Assembly (NCBI GenBank): GCA_964523105.1
Contig: CAZFZN010000001.1
Location: forward strand, 62,001-126,000
From: V1-33 sp964523105
GTDB lineage: Bacteria; Verrucomicrobiota; Verrucomicrobiia; Verrucomicrobiales; V1-33
DNA length: 64,000 bases
Reading direction: 5' to 3'
The translations under genes and the position numbers were made by a program. Under the pieces are notes generated by a model that did no database searches, was not told the origin of the DNA, and saw nothing but the letters and a program-made list of their open reading frames with translations. This document shows, piece by piece, positions 51,618-60,219 of the stretch; position 1 is the first letter of the stretch; each line of letters opens with the position of its first letter.

Positions 51618-53863
51618 AACCGCCCTCGTTCCAACTCCGCGAATTCGACGGACCGCTCACCCGGGAACTGGTGCGCGAGCCGGGACGCTTCGGACTGGGG
51701 CAGTTGCCGAAAGCCGCCCTGCCCGTCGCCGTGAAGAAAAGCATCTGCGGCTTCTGCTCGACCGGCTGCGGGCTCAAACTGCACCTCGACGACCTCGGCC
51801 ACGCCATCAACGTTACGCCCGATACGGATTACCCTGTCAATTTGGGCATGGCCTGCCCCAAAGGCTGGGAGGCGCTCTCCGTGCTCGACTCTGCGGACCG
51901 CGCCACCACGCCGCTGCTCAATGGAAAACCGGTGGACTGGGACGAGGCGCTCCAGGTTTTCTGCCGCCGCTTTCAGGCGATCATGGACCAGCATGGCCCG
52001 GAATCCGTCGCCTGGATCGGCACCGGGCAGATCGTGAATGAAGAACTGGCTCTGCTCGGCGCCCTCGCAAAATTCGGCATGGGCTGGATTCACGGCGACG
52101 GCAACACGCGCCAGTGCATGGCCACCGCCGTCGCCGCCTACAAGGAGTGCTTCGGATTCGATGCGCCGCCGTTCACCTACGCCGACTTTGAGGAAAGCGA
52201 TGTGCTCGTCTTCGTCGGCGCGAACCCGTGCATCGCGCATCCCATCATGTGGCAGCGCGTGCTGCGGAACAAACGCCACCCGCGCATCGTCGTCATTGAC
52301 CCGCGCACCACGGAGACGGCAATGGCCGCGACGCTGCATCTGCCGATCTCCCCGAAGTCGGACCTCGTGCTGCTCTACGGCCTCGCGCGGCAGTTGAACA
52401 AAGACGGCGCGCTCGACCGCGATTTCATCGCCGCCCACACCACGGGCTTCGATGACTTCGCCGCGCATGTGGAAAGCTACACGCCGGAAGTGGTGACGCG
52501 CGCGACCGGACTGAGCGCGGAGCAGTTCAACGAATTCGCCCGCACCGTGCGCGAGGGCGGGCAGCGCGTCAGTTTTTGGTGGACCATGGGCGTCAATCAA
52601 GGCCACCAGGCCACACGCACCGCGCAGGCGATCATCGCCCTGACATTGATGACCGGCAACATCGGCAAGCCCGGCACCGGCGCGAATTCCATCACCGGGC
52701 AATGCAATGCCATGGGCAGCCGCCTGTTTTCCAACACCACCAACCTGCTCGGCGGTCACGACTTCACCAATGCCGCCCATCGTGAAAAAATCGCGCGCGC
52801 TCTCGGCATTCCCGTCGAGCGAATCCCCGACCGGGGCAGCCTCCCCTACCACAAAATTCTCGAAGGTGTGGAGCGCGGCAAAATCAAAGGCTTGTGGATC
52901 ATCGCCACCAATCCCTTCCATTCATGGATCGATCAGAACGCCGTGCCCCGCCTCGCGGACAAGCTCGACTTCCTCGTCGTGCAGGACCCCTACACGACGA
53001 CCGAGACCGCGCGTCAGGCCGATCTCCTGCTGCCCGCCGCGGCGTGGGCGGAGAAGGACGGCACCTTCATCAACAGCGAGCGCCGCATCGGCCTGAACAA
53101 AAAAGTGCGCCGCGCGCCGGGTCAGGCGCTGTCGGACTTCCGCATCTTCCAGCTCATCGCGCACTACTGGGGCTGTGGCGAGATGTTCGCCCGCTGGTCG
53201 AATCCCGCCGCCGTTTTCGAGCTGCTCAAGGAATGCAGCCGCGGTCAGCCGTGCGACATCACCGGCATCGAGAACTGCGCCATGTTGGAGGAACTCGGCG
53301 GCGTGCAGTGGCCCTGCCCGGAGCGCGTTGCTATACTTCGCCCCGAAGAATCCCGCAAACCGGAGCGCGAAGTTGCACTTCGCCCCGAAGAATCCCGCGA
53401 ACCTCCCCGACAGGAACGCCGCCTCTTCGCCGACGGCAAATTCTTCACGCCCGACGGCCGCGCGCGCTTCGTCTTTGAGAAAGAGGAGTCGCCCGCGGAA
53501 CTCCCGTGCGCAGAGTATCCACTGACTCTGCTCACCGGCCGCGGCACGTCCTCGCAATGGCACACCGAGACGCGCACCGCCAAGTCCGCCATCCTGCGCA
53601 AGCTCGCGCCCGCGGAACTGCTCCTCGACATTCATCCCGCCGACGCCGCGCTGTCAGGCATCGCAGACCACGCGGCCATCCGCGTCGCCTCCCGCCGCGG
53701 CGAACTCACCGCCCGCGCCCGCCACAGTGAGACCGTCGCGCGCGGCCAGGTCTTTTTCCCCATGCACCATCCGGCGGTGAATCGCCTGACATACGCCGCG
53801 TTCGATCCGCTGAGCCACCAGCCCAGCTACAAACACTGCGCCGTGCGCGTGGAGCCCGCGTAG
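51614..53863 (+). CDS. Molybdopterin oxidoreductase, assimilatory nitrate reductase-like
   Basis: 749 residues from ATG 51614. The 4Fe-4S motif is C45-x2-C48-x3-C52 ... C81 (CGFCSTGCGLKLHLD, GMACPKG). NTRQCMATAV supplies the Mo-ligating Cys168, as in NasA/NapA. ANPCIAHPIMWQRVL and TGNIGKPGTG are bis-MGD-binding regions. No Tat signal is present, so the enzyme is cytoplasmic, as for nitrate assimilation; formate or another substrate cannot be excluded. It follows and overlaps the Fe-S/anchor gene. Residues 569-596 are two copies of a 14-residue repeat-derived insert near the linker to the C-terminal domain. Confidence 0.88.
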   Translation: MKPPSFQLREFDGPLTRELVREPGRFGLGQLPKAALPVAVKKSICGFCSTGCGLKLHLDDLGHAINVTPDTDYPVNLGMACPKGWEALSVLDSADRATTPLLNGKPVDWDEALQVFCRRFQAIMDQHGPESVAWIGTGQIVNEELALLGALAKFGMGWIHGDGNTRQCMATAVAAYKECFGFDAPPFTYADFEESDVLVFVGANPCIAHPIMWQRVLRNKRHPRIVVIDPRTTETAMAATLHLPISPKSDLVLLYGLARQLNKDGALDRDFIAAHTTGFDDFAAHVESYTPEVVTRATGLSAEQFNEFARTVREGGQRVSFWWTMGVNQGHQATRTAQAIIALTLMTGNIGKPGTGANSITGQCNAMGSRLFSNTTNLLGGHDFTNAAHREKIARALGIPVERIPDRGSLPYHKILEGVERGKIKGLWIIATNPFHSWIDQNAVPRLADKLDFLVVQDPYTTTETARQADLLLPAAAWAEKDGTFINSERRIGLNKKVRRAPGQALSDFRIFQLIAHYWGCGEMFARWSNPAAVFELLKECSRGQPCDITGIENCAMLEELGGVQWPCPERVAILRPEESRKPEREVALRPEESREPPRQERRLFADGKFFTPDGRARFVFEKEESPAELPCAEYPLTLLTGRGTSSQWHTETRTAKSAILRKLAPAELLLDIHPADAALSGIADHAAIRVASRRGELTARARHSETVARGQVFFPMHHPAVNRLTYAAFDPLSHQPSYKHCAVRVEPA
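53318..53401 (+). repeat. In-frame 42-bp tandem duplication in molybdoenzyme gene
   Basis: Units 53318-53359 and 53360-53401 share CCGGAGCGCG and CTTCGCCCCGAAGAATCCCGC and differ at about six positions. Each contains the short palindrome CTTCGCCCCGAAG. They encode PERVAILRPEESRK and PEREVALRPEESRE. A divergent third trace (PPRQERR) follows. Confidence 0.85.
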
Positions 53864-53908
53864 CGTCGTCTCTTGCGCGCGCCGCGTCGTGGCGGAGACT
53901 CGCGCGCC

Positions 53909-56713
53909 ATGCCCCGCGTTCTCCCTGTCCTTTCCGCCCTTCCGGTCCTCGCCAGCGCCGCGCCCGTGCCGCCGGAGTTGTTCCACTGCATTGATCCGAA
54001 TCTGGAGGTCACCGTCTGGGCCGCGTCGCCGCTGCTGCGGAATCCGACGAACATCGACATCGACCAGCACGGCCGCATCTGGGTCGCGGAAGGCGTGAAC
54101 TATCGCAAGCACTTCGACCGCGAGCCCAGGGGCGACCGCATCATGGTGCTGGAAGACACGGACGGCGACGGCAAGGCGGACAAGTCATGGCCGTTCGTGC
54201 AGGAGCCCTTCCTCCGCGCGCCGCTCGGCGTGGCGGTGATAGAGAACAAAGTCGTCGTCAGCATGGCGCCCGATCTCCTGGTCTATACCGACAAGGACGG
54301 CGATGCCGTATTCGATGCGGCGAAAGGCGACACGCGCGAGGTGCTGCTCACCGGCTTCAACGGGCGCAATCACGACCACTCGCTGCACAGCGTCACCGTC
54401 GGCCCGGACGGGAAATGGTATTTCAGCGCCGGCAACTGCGGCGCGAAGTTCACGGACAAGAGCGGCAAGACCTTCCGCATCGCGGCGAAGCAGAACGTCT
54501 CATGGTGGCCGAAGGATCCGGAGCGCCCCGACTGGGATCCCAACGAAATCGCCGGGCAAAAAAGCGACGACGGGCGCGTCTATGTCGGCGGCTTCATCGC
54601 CCGCATGGACCCGGATGGATCGAATGTGGAAATCCTCGCCCACAACCTGCGCAATTCCTATGAAAACTGCGTCACCAGCTTCGGCGACATTTTTGCCAGC
54701 GACAACGACGACCAACCCGCCTGCCGCGTCTTCTGGGTGCTGGAGGGCGGCAACTACGGATTCGCCAGCGCCGACGGCCAGCGCACCTGGCAGGCCGACC
54801 GCCGCCCCGGCCAAAGCATCCAGACGGCCACATGGCGTCAGGAAGACCCCGGCGTCGCCCCCGCCGGCGACATCTACGGCGGCGGCGCGCCCACCGGCTG
54901 TGTGTTCTATGAAAATGGTGCTTTAGACACCGGTAGAGATGCGCTCCCGCGCGTCCCTGACTCCTCTCCTGGGACAGAGAAAGGCGAGGGACGCGCAGGA
55001 GCGCATCCCTACCAAAATTGGGAAGGCACCCTCTTCGTCTGCGAATCCGCACGGAACACCATCTTCGGCTACAAGCCGCAGCCTGACGGCGCCGGCTGGA
55101 AGCTGGAGCGATTCGATTTCCTGACGACCAACAAAGCGGGCGAATTCGCCGGCACCGATTTCAAAGGCGGCAACAAAGGCATCAAAGCCGACGACACCAA
55201 AACCCTCTTCCGCCCCAGCGACATCGCCGTCGGCGCGGACGGCGCACTCTACATCTCCGACTGGCTCGACCCGCGCACCGGCGGCCACGCCGACATGGAC
55301 GATGCGCTTGAGGGAACCATCTACCGCGTGGCGCCGAAGGGGTTCAATAGTGTGGTGCCGAAGATTGATCTGACGACCGTGGAGGGAGCAGCGGAGTCTC
55401 TCATGAGCCCTGCCGTAAACGTCAGGGCACCTGGCCGGGAAAGGCTTGTTTCTCTGGGTAAAGACTTGAGCATCCGATTGATGGAAATCCTTCCCGCCAC
55501 CGAGGGTGTGCAAGAAAAGACCCTCGCTCAGAATCTCGCATCCGTTAGATTCTCGCGTGCCATGAGCATTGCTGCGGACAGTAAGGATAATCCAAAAATC
55601 GGCAATTACCCAGGACCTCCACCTGCCCATGTGCGCAGTTTGGATGCCGGCCGACGTTTGGATTCGATTCTGAAGCGGGCCGGCAACGTGACCCGCAACA
55701 GAGTGCCCGCAGCTGATTGGATTGGAAACTGGGCTTTGGGTTGCGAAGGAATCGAGACCGAGGTCTTCAGCGCGATTCTTAAGAAAGCAGGACAACCCCA
55801 GCCGGAACATTGGCCGCAAATGTTCTCCGCCCTCGCCTTCCAACTCCATCCCCCGCAAAGCATCCCCGCCTTCCAAATCCGCGCCCTATCCCCTGCCCTC
55901 CCGTTAAAGGCACGACTGGATGCGCTGACGGCCATCGGGTTCAACGACACGAAGGAGGCGGCGGCGGCGATGCTGGAGGTGGCTGTGAAATTGAACGCTG
56001 CTTCCTCTGAGCCCCAACGGGGCGGGACAACGAAGCCCGGGGCCAGCGAGGAACGAGCGCAGCCCCGGGAACCAGCCCCGCAGACAACGGAGCCCCAACG
56101 GGGCGAGACACCCTCCGGCGACGCCACCCGCGTCAGCGAGACCGCCCTCTGGTGGCTGCTCAACCGCAAGGACAGCACCTGGAAATCTCACAACCTGAAC
56201 GCGGCCCTCAAAGAGCGCGACCTTTACGATCCTGACAAGATCACCCTCCTCCCCGCCCCGCTTCCGCCCCCGGTGGCGTCCCCCTTTTCCACCGCCGACG
56301 CCGCGAAACTCACCGGCGACGCCCAACGCGGCGAGGCGGTGGCCGCGAAGTGCTTTCTCTGCCACAGGATCGGCGACCAGGGCGTGGACTACGGGCCGGA
56401 CTTGAGCACGTTTGGCCGCACGCAGACGACGGAGGCGCTGCTGCGCAGCATCATCGAGCCGGATGCGGACCTCGCGCACGGGTTCGCCGGCACACGCATC
56501 GAGACGCAGGATGGTTTGATAATCGAGGGCCTGCTGCTCAGCGAAAGCGATCCGCTGGTGATCCGCAGCGCCGGCGGCCTGACACAAATGGTGCCCGCTG
56601 CGAAAGTGAAATCAAAATCCGGCCTGACGCGCAGTCTGATGATGAACGCGGCGACACTGGGCCTCACCGCGCAGGAAGCCGCTGACGTCGCGGCGCATCT
56701 GCGCGGGCGGTGA
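53909..56713 (+). CDS. PVC-type dehydrogenase with heme-binding C-terminal domain
   Basis: 934 residues from ATG 53909, which begins a signal peptide (MPRVLPVLSALPVLASA). The N-terminal 450 residues are a propeller of the PVC dehydrogenase family (GRIWVAEGVNYRK, VLEDTDGDGKADKS, LHSVTVGPDGKWYFSAGNCG). An adjoining helical region precedes a PVC-type cytochrome domain with CFLCH at 815-819 and DYGPDLSTFGRTQTTEALL. It should be a periplasmic, heme-carrying oxidoreductase acting on an unknown, probably sugar-like, substrate. Two repeat elements are inserted in frame, at residues about 342-369 and 701-734. Confidence 0.9.
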   Translation: MPRVLPVLSALPVLASAAPVPPELFHCIDPNLEVTVWAASPLLRNPTNIDIDQHGRIWVAEGVNYRKHFDREPRGDRIMVLEDTDGDGKADKSWPFVQEPFLRAPLGVAVIENKVVVSMAPDLLVYTDKDGDAVFDAAKGDTREVLLTGFNGRNHDHSLHSVTVGPDGKWYFSAGNCGAKFTDKSGKTFRIAAKQNVSWWPKDPERPDWDPNEIAGQKSDDGRVYVGGFIARMDPDGSNVEILAHNLRNSYENCVTSFGDIFASDNDDQPACRVFWVLEGGNYGFASADGQRTWQADRRPGQSIQTATWRQEDPGVAPAGDIYGGGAPTGCVFYENGALDTGRDALPRVPDSSPGTEKGEGRAGAHPYQNWEGTLFVCESARNTIFGYKPQPDGAGWKLERFDFLTTNKAGEFAGTDFKGGNKGIKADDTKTLFRPSDIAVGADGALYISDWLDPRTGGHADMDDALEGTIYRVAPKGFNSVVPKIDLTTVEGAAESLMSPAVNVRAPGRERLVSLGKDLSIRLMEILPATEGVQEKTLAQNLASVRFSRAMSIAADSKDNPKIGNYPGPPPAHVRSLDAGRRLDSILKRAGNVTRNRVPAADWIGNWALGCEGIETEVFSAILKKAGQPQPEHWPQMFSALAFQLHPPQSIPAFQIRALSPALPLKARLDALTAIGFNDTKEAAAAMLEVAVKLNAASSEPQRGGTTKPGASEERAQPREPAPQTTEPQRGETPSGDATRVSETALWWLLNRKDSTWKSHNLNAALKERDLYDPDKITLLPAPLPPPVASPFSTADAAKLTGDAQRGEAVAAKCFLCHRIGDQGVDYGPDLSTFGRTQTTEALLRSIIEPDADLAHGFAGTRIETQDGLIIEGLLLSESDPLVIRSAGGLTQMVPAAKVKSKSGLTRSLMMNAATLGLTAQEAADVAAHLRGR
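54933..55012. repeat. In-frame inverted-repeat element in PVC dehydrogenase gene
   Basis: Arms 54933-54959 and 54986-55012 (27 nt each) are reverse complements at 24 of 27 positions; the right arm reads GTAGGGATGCGCTCCTGCGC on the minus strand. The segment encodes about 27 residues (GRDALPRVPDSSPGTEKGEG and on) between GCVFYENGAL and NWEGTLFVCES, which the family normally joins directly. Confidence 0.85.
56009..56110. repeat. In-frame GAGCCCCAACGGGGC element in PVC dehydrogenase gene
   Basis: GAGCCCCAACGGGGCG occurs at 56009 and 56090 in the same orientation (21 nt, one mismatch). Between them is a GC-rich stem, CCCGGGGCC to GCCCCGGGAACC. The segment encodes about 34 residues (SEPQRGGTTKPGASEERAQP and on) in frame. 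The direct copies each contain a CCCCAACGGGG palindrome. Confidence 0.85.
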
Positions 56714-56732
56714 CAACGAAAAGAGCGGACGA

Positions 56733-56812
56733 CCGTAGCAAGGCCGTCCCGGCCTTGGGAGTTGACGCCGATTCGACAACTGCGCGCCAAGTTCGGGACG
56801 ACCTTGCTACGG
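56733..56812. repeat. Imperfect 26-bp inverted repeat after PVC dehydrogenase gene
   Basis: Arms 56733-56758 and 56787-56812 pair at 23 of 26 positions; the shared core is CCGTAGCAAGG and CGTCCCG. It lies 20 nt after the stop, in the convergent gap before the amidohydrolase gene. It resembles the other palindromic elements in design but not in sequence. Confidence 0.82.
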
Positions 56813-56893
56813 CGATCCTTGCAGTCGCTTACTTTTCATTGTTGGCAGGGAAATTTCCATGAACCGGTGCGACTGAGGCCGCGCAGCGTTCGT

Positions 56894-58111
56894 TCACCGC
56901 CGCGCGGTGCTCACCACTTTGCCATCAATAATGACGCCGGTGCAGTGCGCGGTGATCTCCAGGGGATCGCCGTCGTAGAGCGCCAGATCCGCGTCCTTGC
57001 CGGCGGCGAGCGAGCCCAGCCGCTCTGACAAGCCCAGGATTTCCGCCGGACGGATGGTGAGGGCGGCGAGCGCCTGCTCTTTGGTCAGGCCGTGCGCCGC
57101 GGCCATGCCGGCTTCGAAAAGCACCACGCGCGTCTTGGGCACATAGGCTTCGTAACCGCTCTGGAAGGCGAACGGAATGCCCGCCGCCTGGAGCTTCGCC
57201 GGCAGCGTGAACGTGAGGTTCTCCTTCTCGTCCGACGCGCGCGCCATGGCGGGATGCACCAGCACCGGCACGCCCGCGGCTTTGATTTCTCCCAGCAACT
57301 GATAAGCCTCCGCCGCGCTGTCGAGCACCAGCTTGAAGCCAAACTCCGCCTGCAGCCGCAGCGCCGCCGCGATGTCCTGGTGCCGGTCCGCGGTAATAAT
57401 GAGCGGCGCCTCCTTCTTCAACACCGCGACGAGCGCCTCCAGGTGCAGATCGCGGTCAGGCTGCTTGTCAGGCTCGGCGCGCTCCAGCTTCTGCTGATAC
57501 TCCCGGGCCTTGATGAGCTCCGCGCGGAGCATGGCGACGGACTTGGCGCGCGTGCCGGGAGCTTTCTTCGCCTCAGCGAATCCGTCAGGCCCAAGCGTCA
57601 CCGCCACGCCGGCAAAGGGATTGAGGACATCCGCCGCCTTCGTCACGGACGCGATGTTCGTCTTCAGAATCATCGTCTGCCCCGACACCAGCGCGCCCGC
57701 GGCGTGGCCGGTGTGAATCGTGGTGACGCCCAACTCGCGCACCCACTGTACCAGCGGATCGCGCCCGTTGTAGGCATCCACCGCACGCAGTTCCGGCTGC
57801 ACCGGCGCGGAGTTTTCCAACTGCTCCTGATCGCGCCGGTCCCAGTTGAGTAATCCTGTCAGGCCCACCGCCGTGCGCGCGTCAATGATCCCCGGCATCG
57901 CCACCTCCGCCTCCATCACCTTCCATCCGTCCGGCACCGGCGTGTCCGCCGCAGCGCCGACGCGCTGGATTTTTCCGTCAGGCCCGCACAGCACCACGGC
58001 ATCGCGCAACGGCGCGAGGCCGCCCGTCATCGGATAGAGCAGGCGCGCCTTCACCGCGAGCTGAGCGTGCGCGGCAGTGGCGGCGAGGAGAAAGAGCAGA
58101 GCGCGGGTCAT
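56894..58111 (-). CDS. Exported amidohydrolase-like protein lacking the HxH metal motif
   Basis: 405 residues from ATG 58111 with a signal peptide (MTRALLFLLAATAAHA); the frame runs 180 residues upstream into a region covered by a real plus-strand gene. The sequence follows the imidazolonepropionase-like fold: a beta-rich start, MPGIIDARTAVGLTG where active relatives have D-x-H-x-H, then LVHPAMARASD and a C-terminal DADLALYDGDPLEITA. The metal-binding HxH is replaced by ARTA, so it is probably not a normal metal-dependent hydrolase. A paralog with intact HxH is at 60425. Confidence 0.82.
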   Translation of the reverse strand: MTRALLFLLAATAAHAQLAVKARLLYPMTGGLAPLRDAVVLCGPDGKIQRVGAAADTPVPDGWKVMEAEVAMPGIIDARTAVGLTGLLNWDRRDQEQLENSAPVQPELRAVDAYNGRDPLVQWVRELGVTTIHTGHAAGALVSGQTMILKTNIASVTKAADVLNPFAGVAVTLGPDGFAEAKKAPGTRAKSVAMLRAELIKAREYQQKLERAEPDKQPDRDLHLEALVAVLKKEAPLIITADRHQDIAAALRLQAEFGFKLVLDSAAEAYQLLGEIKAAGVPVLVHPAMARASDEKENLTFTLPAKLQAAGIPFAFQSGYEAYVPKTRVVLFEAGMAAAHGLTKEQALAALTIRPAEILGLSERLGSLAAGKDADLALYDGDPLEITAHCTGVIIDGKVVSTARR

Positions 58112-58243
58112 GAACGGAAGTGTTCCGCGCCGCGCCGGGCCGTCAACGCTTTGATTTGGAATCCTGCGCCGAGGGTGGAGACGGTTGGTGCAAAACCGCG
58201 CGCCTGTGGCAGAATGGCGACGGTATTCCACCCCGACACGCCC

Positions 58244-59137
58244 ATGAAACCAATCTGCGTCCCCGTCCTCGCGGCCCTGTGCCTCCCCGCCGTCGCACAA
58301 CAGCCGGACTCTGCGAAAACTCCCGGCTCCGCTGAGGTCCAGGCCGCGGCCCTGCTCCCCGCGGAAGCTCTCGTGCGGATGGAGGTCTTCTCGCTCGCGC
58401 CCGGGGAGGCCCGGCGTGCGATGAAGCAGTTTCCCAAACAGGCCGACCTCTATGCCTGGCTCGGCGCGGAGCTGGAAAAGGAAAAGCCAGCCGCCACGCT
58501 GGAACTGCTCACGGTTCTGCGAGTTCGCAGCGGGCAGCGGTCGAAGCTGGAGCAAATCGCGGAGTATTCCTACGCCACGGAGTTCGATCCGCCGAACATT
58601 CCGCAGCACATCGGCATCGGCTTTCCCGTCTCCGGCGGCATTACCACCCACATCACCAACAAGAACCCGGCGCCTGCCCCTGCGCCCACTCCGCCGGCAC
58701 CTGCTCCCAAGCCCGGCGCACCGGGTGATCCCGGCCCGCCCGGCACTCCCGCTCCGGTAACGGCACCGGGCGCCTCACCTGCTGGCCGGGTCTTCGCTCC
58801 CTGGCCTTACACTCCGACCACGCCATCCGCCTTTACTTTCAAGAACACCGGCTGGACCGCGGAGATCGAACTCACCATTGGCGACGATGGCCGCACCGTG
58901 GACCTGAACATGGCGCCGCAATTCGTGAAACTTTGCGGCCTCGTCAGTCAGAATCCCACCGGCGAGATCATGCAGCCGACGTTTGAGACCAGCAAATACA
59001 CCGGGCAAATCCTCACCACTCTCGGCCAGCCCACACTCGCCGGCACCTTCAGCCCTCCGGTCGCCACCGGAGTCGAGGGCAGCAACAATGAGCACGTCAC
59101 CCGCCTGCTGTTTGTAACGGTCACTGATCCCCGATGA
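58244..59137 (+). CDS. Exported protein with secretin-like beta domain, paralog A
   Basis: 297 residues from ATG 58244 with a signal peptide (MKPICVPVLAALCLPAVAQ). A helical region EVFSLAPGEARRAMKQFPKQADLYAWLGAE leads into a Pro-rich linker (PAPAPTPPAPAPKPG) and a C-terminal beta domain (TPTTPSAFTFKNTGWTAEIELTIGDD, then QPTLAGTFSPPVATG). The last domain resembles the conserved core of secretins (strand-loop pattern around the amphipathic strands). It is a tandem paralog of the next gene. Function is not known. Confidence 0.7.
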   Translation: MKPICVPVLAALCLPAVAQQPDSAKTPGSAEVQAAALLPAEALVRMEVFSLAPGEARRAMKQFPKQADLYAWLGAELEKEKPAATLELLTVLRVRSGQRSKLEQIAEYSYATEFDPPNIPQHIGIGFPVSGGITTHITNKNPAPAPAPTPPAPAPKPGAPGDPGPPGTPAPVTAPGASPAGRVFAPWPYTPTTPSAFTFKNTGWTAEIELTIGDDGRTVDLNMAPQFVKLCGLVSQNPTGEIMQPTFETSKYTGQILTTLGQPTLAGTFSPPVATGVEGSNNEHVTRLLFVTVTDPR

Positions 59138-59156
59138 TCCTTTCTCCGCTGCTGCT

Positions 59157-60176
59157 ATGAAAACGAATTCACTCTTCGCCGCCGCGCTGTTGGCTCTAAG
59201 CACCGCCGCAGCCTCCCTTGCGCAGGAAACACCGGCCGCGCCTGCGCCTGCTGCTGCCGACTCTGTTGTTCTGGAGACGCGCGCCTTCCGCGTGCCGCCT
59301 GACTTCATGAGTCGCGGCAAAGCGGACTCCGCTGATCCCTTTGCCGACGGAAAACTCATCACCCGCTCCGCAGTGGAGGTACTCAAGTCTTACGGCGTCA
59401 ATTTTGAGGCAGCAGACTCCTTGGCCAGTTTCAGTGCACACTCCTCACGCCTCTTTGTAAGGAATACTGCGGAGCAGTTGGCACTCGTGGCAGCACTCGT
59501 GGACAGCATGGTTTTGGCCACATGTGTGCAGGAAGGCCTCGTCCATCTCGAGGCCTTCTCCCTCCCGCCGCTCGCCGCGCGAAAGGCGCTCATCGCTCAC
59601 CCGAAGGAAGCCGCGCTCTACGCCTGGCTGGATGCCGAGATGGACAAGAAAGACTCCGCCGTGCGCCTGGAGCGCCATTCCGTGACCCGGGTACGCGGCG
59701 GGCAGCGATCGAAGACGGAAGGCATCGTGGAGTATGCCTATCCGACGGAGGTTGAGCCTGCCCAGGTCCCCCAGACGGTCAGCCTGCCGGTGGCGGCCAC
59801 AGGCACGTCCGTTCCCGGCGGTGAAAAAATCTTCGCTCCCTGGCCCGTCACTTCCACGATTGGAAATGCCTTCGTTGTTCGCAACTTCGGCTGGACCGCG
59901 GAGATGGAACTCACGTTTTCGGAGGAGGCCAAAGCCGTGGACTTGAACCTCGCGCCTGAAAACAGCCGTCTCGCGGCCACGGTGCCGTGGGGCCTCACGG
60001 GAGAAGTCCCGCAACCCGTCATCGAGACTCAGCGATGCACCGCGCAGATTTCCATGCTCACCGGCCAGCCCGCACTGGTGAGCACCTTCAGTCCGCCCGT
60101 GAATACCGGCGTGCCCGGCGGCAACAAAGACAACCGCGTGTGGCTGCTGTTTGTCACCGTGCAGCTGCCCGAGTAG
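59157..60176 (+). CDS. Exported protein with STN-like and secretin-like domains, paralog B
   Basis: 339 residues with a signal peptide (SLFAAALLALSTAAASLA). Unlike paralog A it has a first domain (SAVEVLKSYGVNFEAADSL, then RLFVRNTAEQLALVAALVDSM) like the short N-terminal domains of secretins. The middle and C-terminal regions match paralog A (FSLPPLAARKALIAHPKEAALYAWLDAE, FVVRNFGWTAEMELTFSEE, QPALVSTFSPPVNTG). A pilus or secretion link to the pilin genes at 39.7 kb is possible but unsupported by position. Confidence 0.72.
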   Translation: MKTNSLFAAALLALSTAAASLAQETPAAPAPAAADSVVLETRAFRVPPDFMSRGKADSADPFADGKLITRSAVEVLKSYGVNFEAADSLASFSAHSSRLFVRNTAEQLALVAALVDSMVLATCVQEGLVHLEAFSLPPLAARKALIAHPKEAALYAWLDAEMDKKDSAVRLERHSVTRVRGGQRSKTEGIVEYAYPTEVEPAQVPQTVSLPVAATGTSVPGGEKIFAPWPVTSTIGNAFVVRNFGWTAEMELTFSEEAKAVDLNLAPENSRLAATVPWGLTGEVPQPVIETQRCTAQISMLTGQPALVSTFSPPVNTGVPGGNKDNRVWLLFVTVQLPE

Positions 60177-60219
60177 CCCTGAAGCGAAGTGTCAGTGCGG
60201 CGCAGCCGCCTTGGACTGC

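Noticed and set aside
51563..52921. 452-residue minus-strand frame opposite the molybdoenzyme
   Set aside because: Antisense shadow of a gene with intact Fe-S and Mo motifs.
56894..58651. Amidohydrolase start at 58651
   Set aside because: The extra 180 residues lie opposite the signal peptide and body of paralog A; ATG 58111 gives a clear signal peptide.
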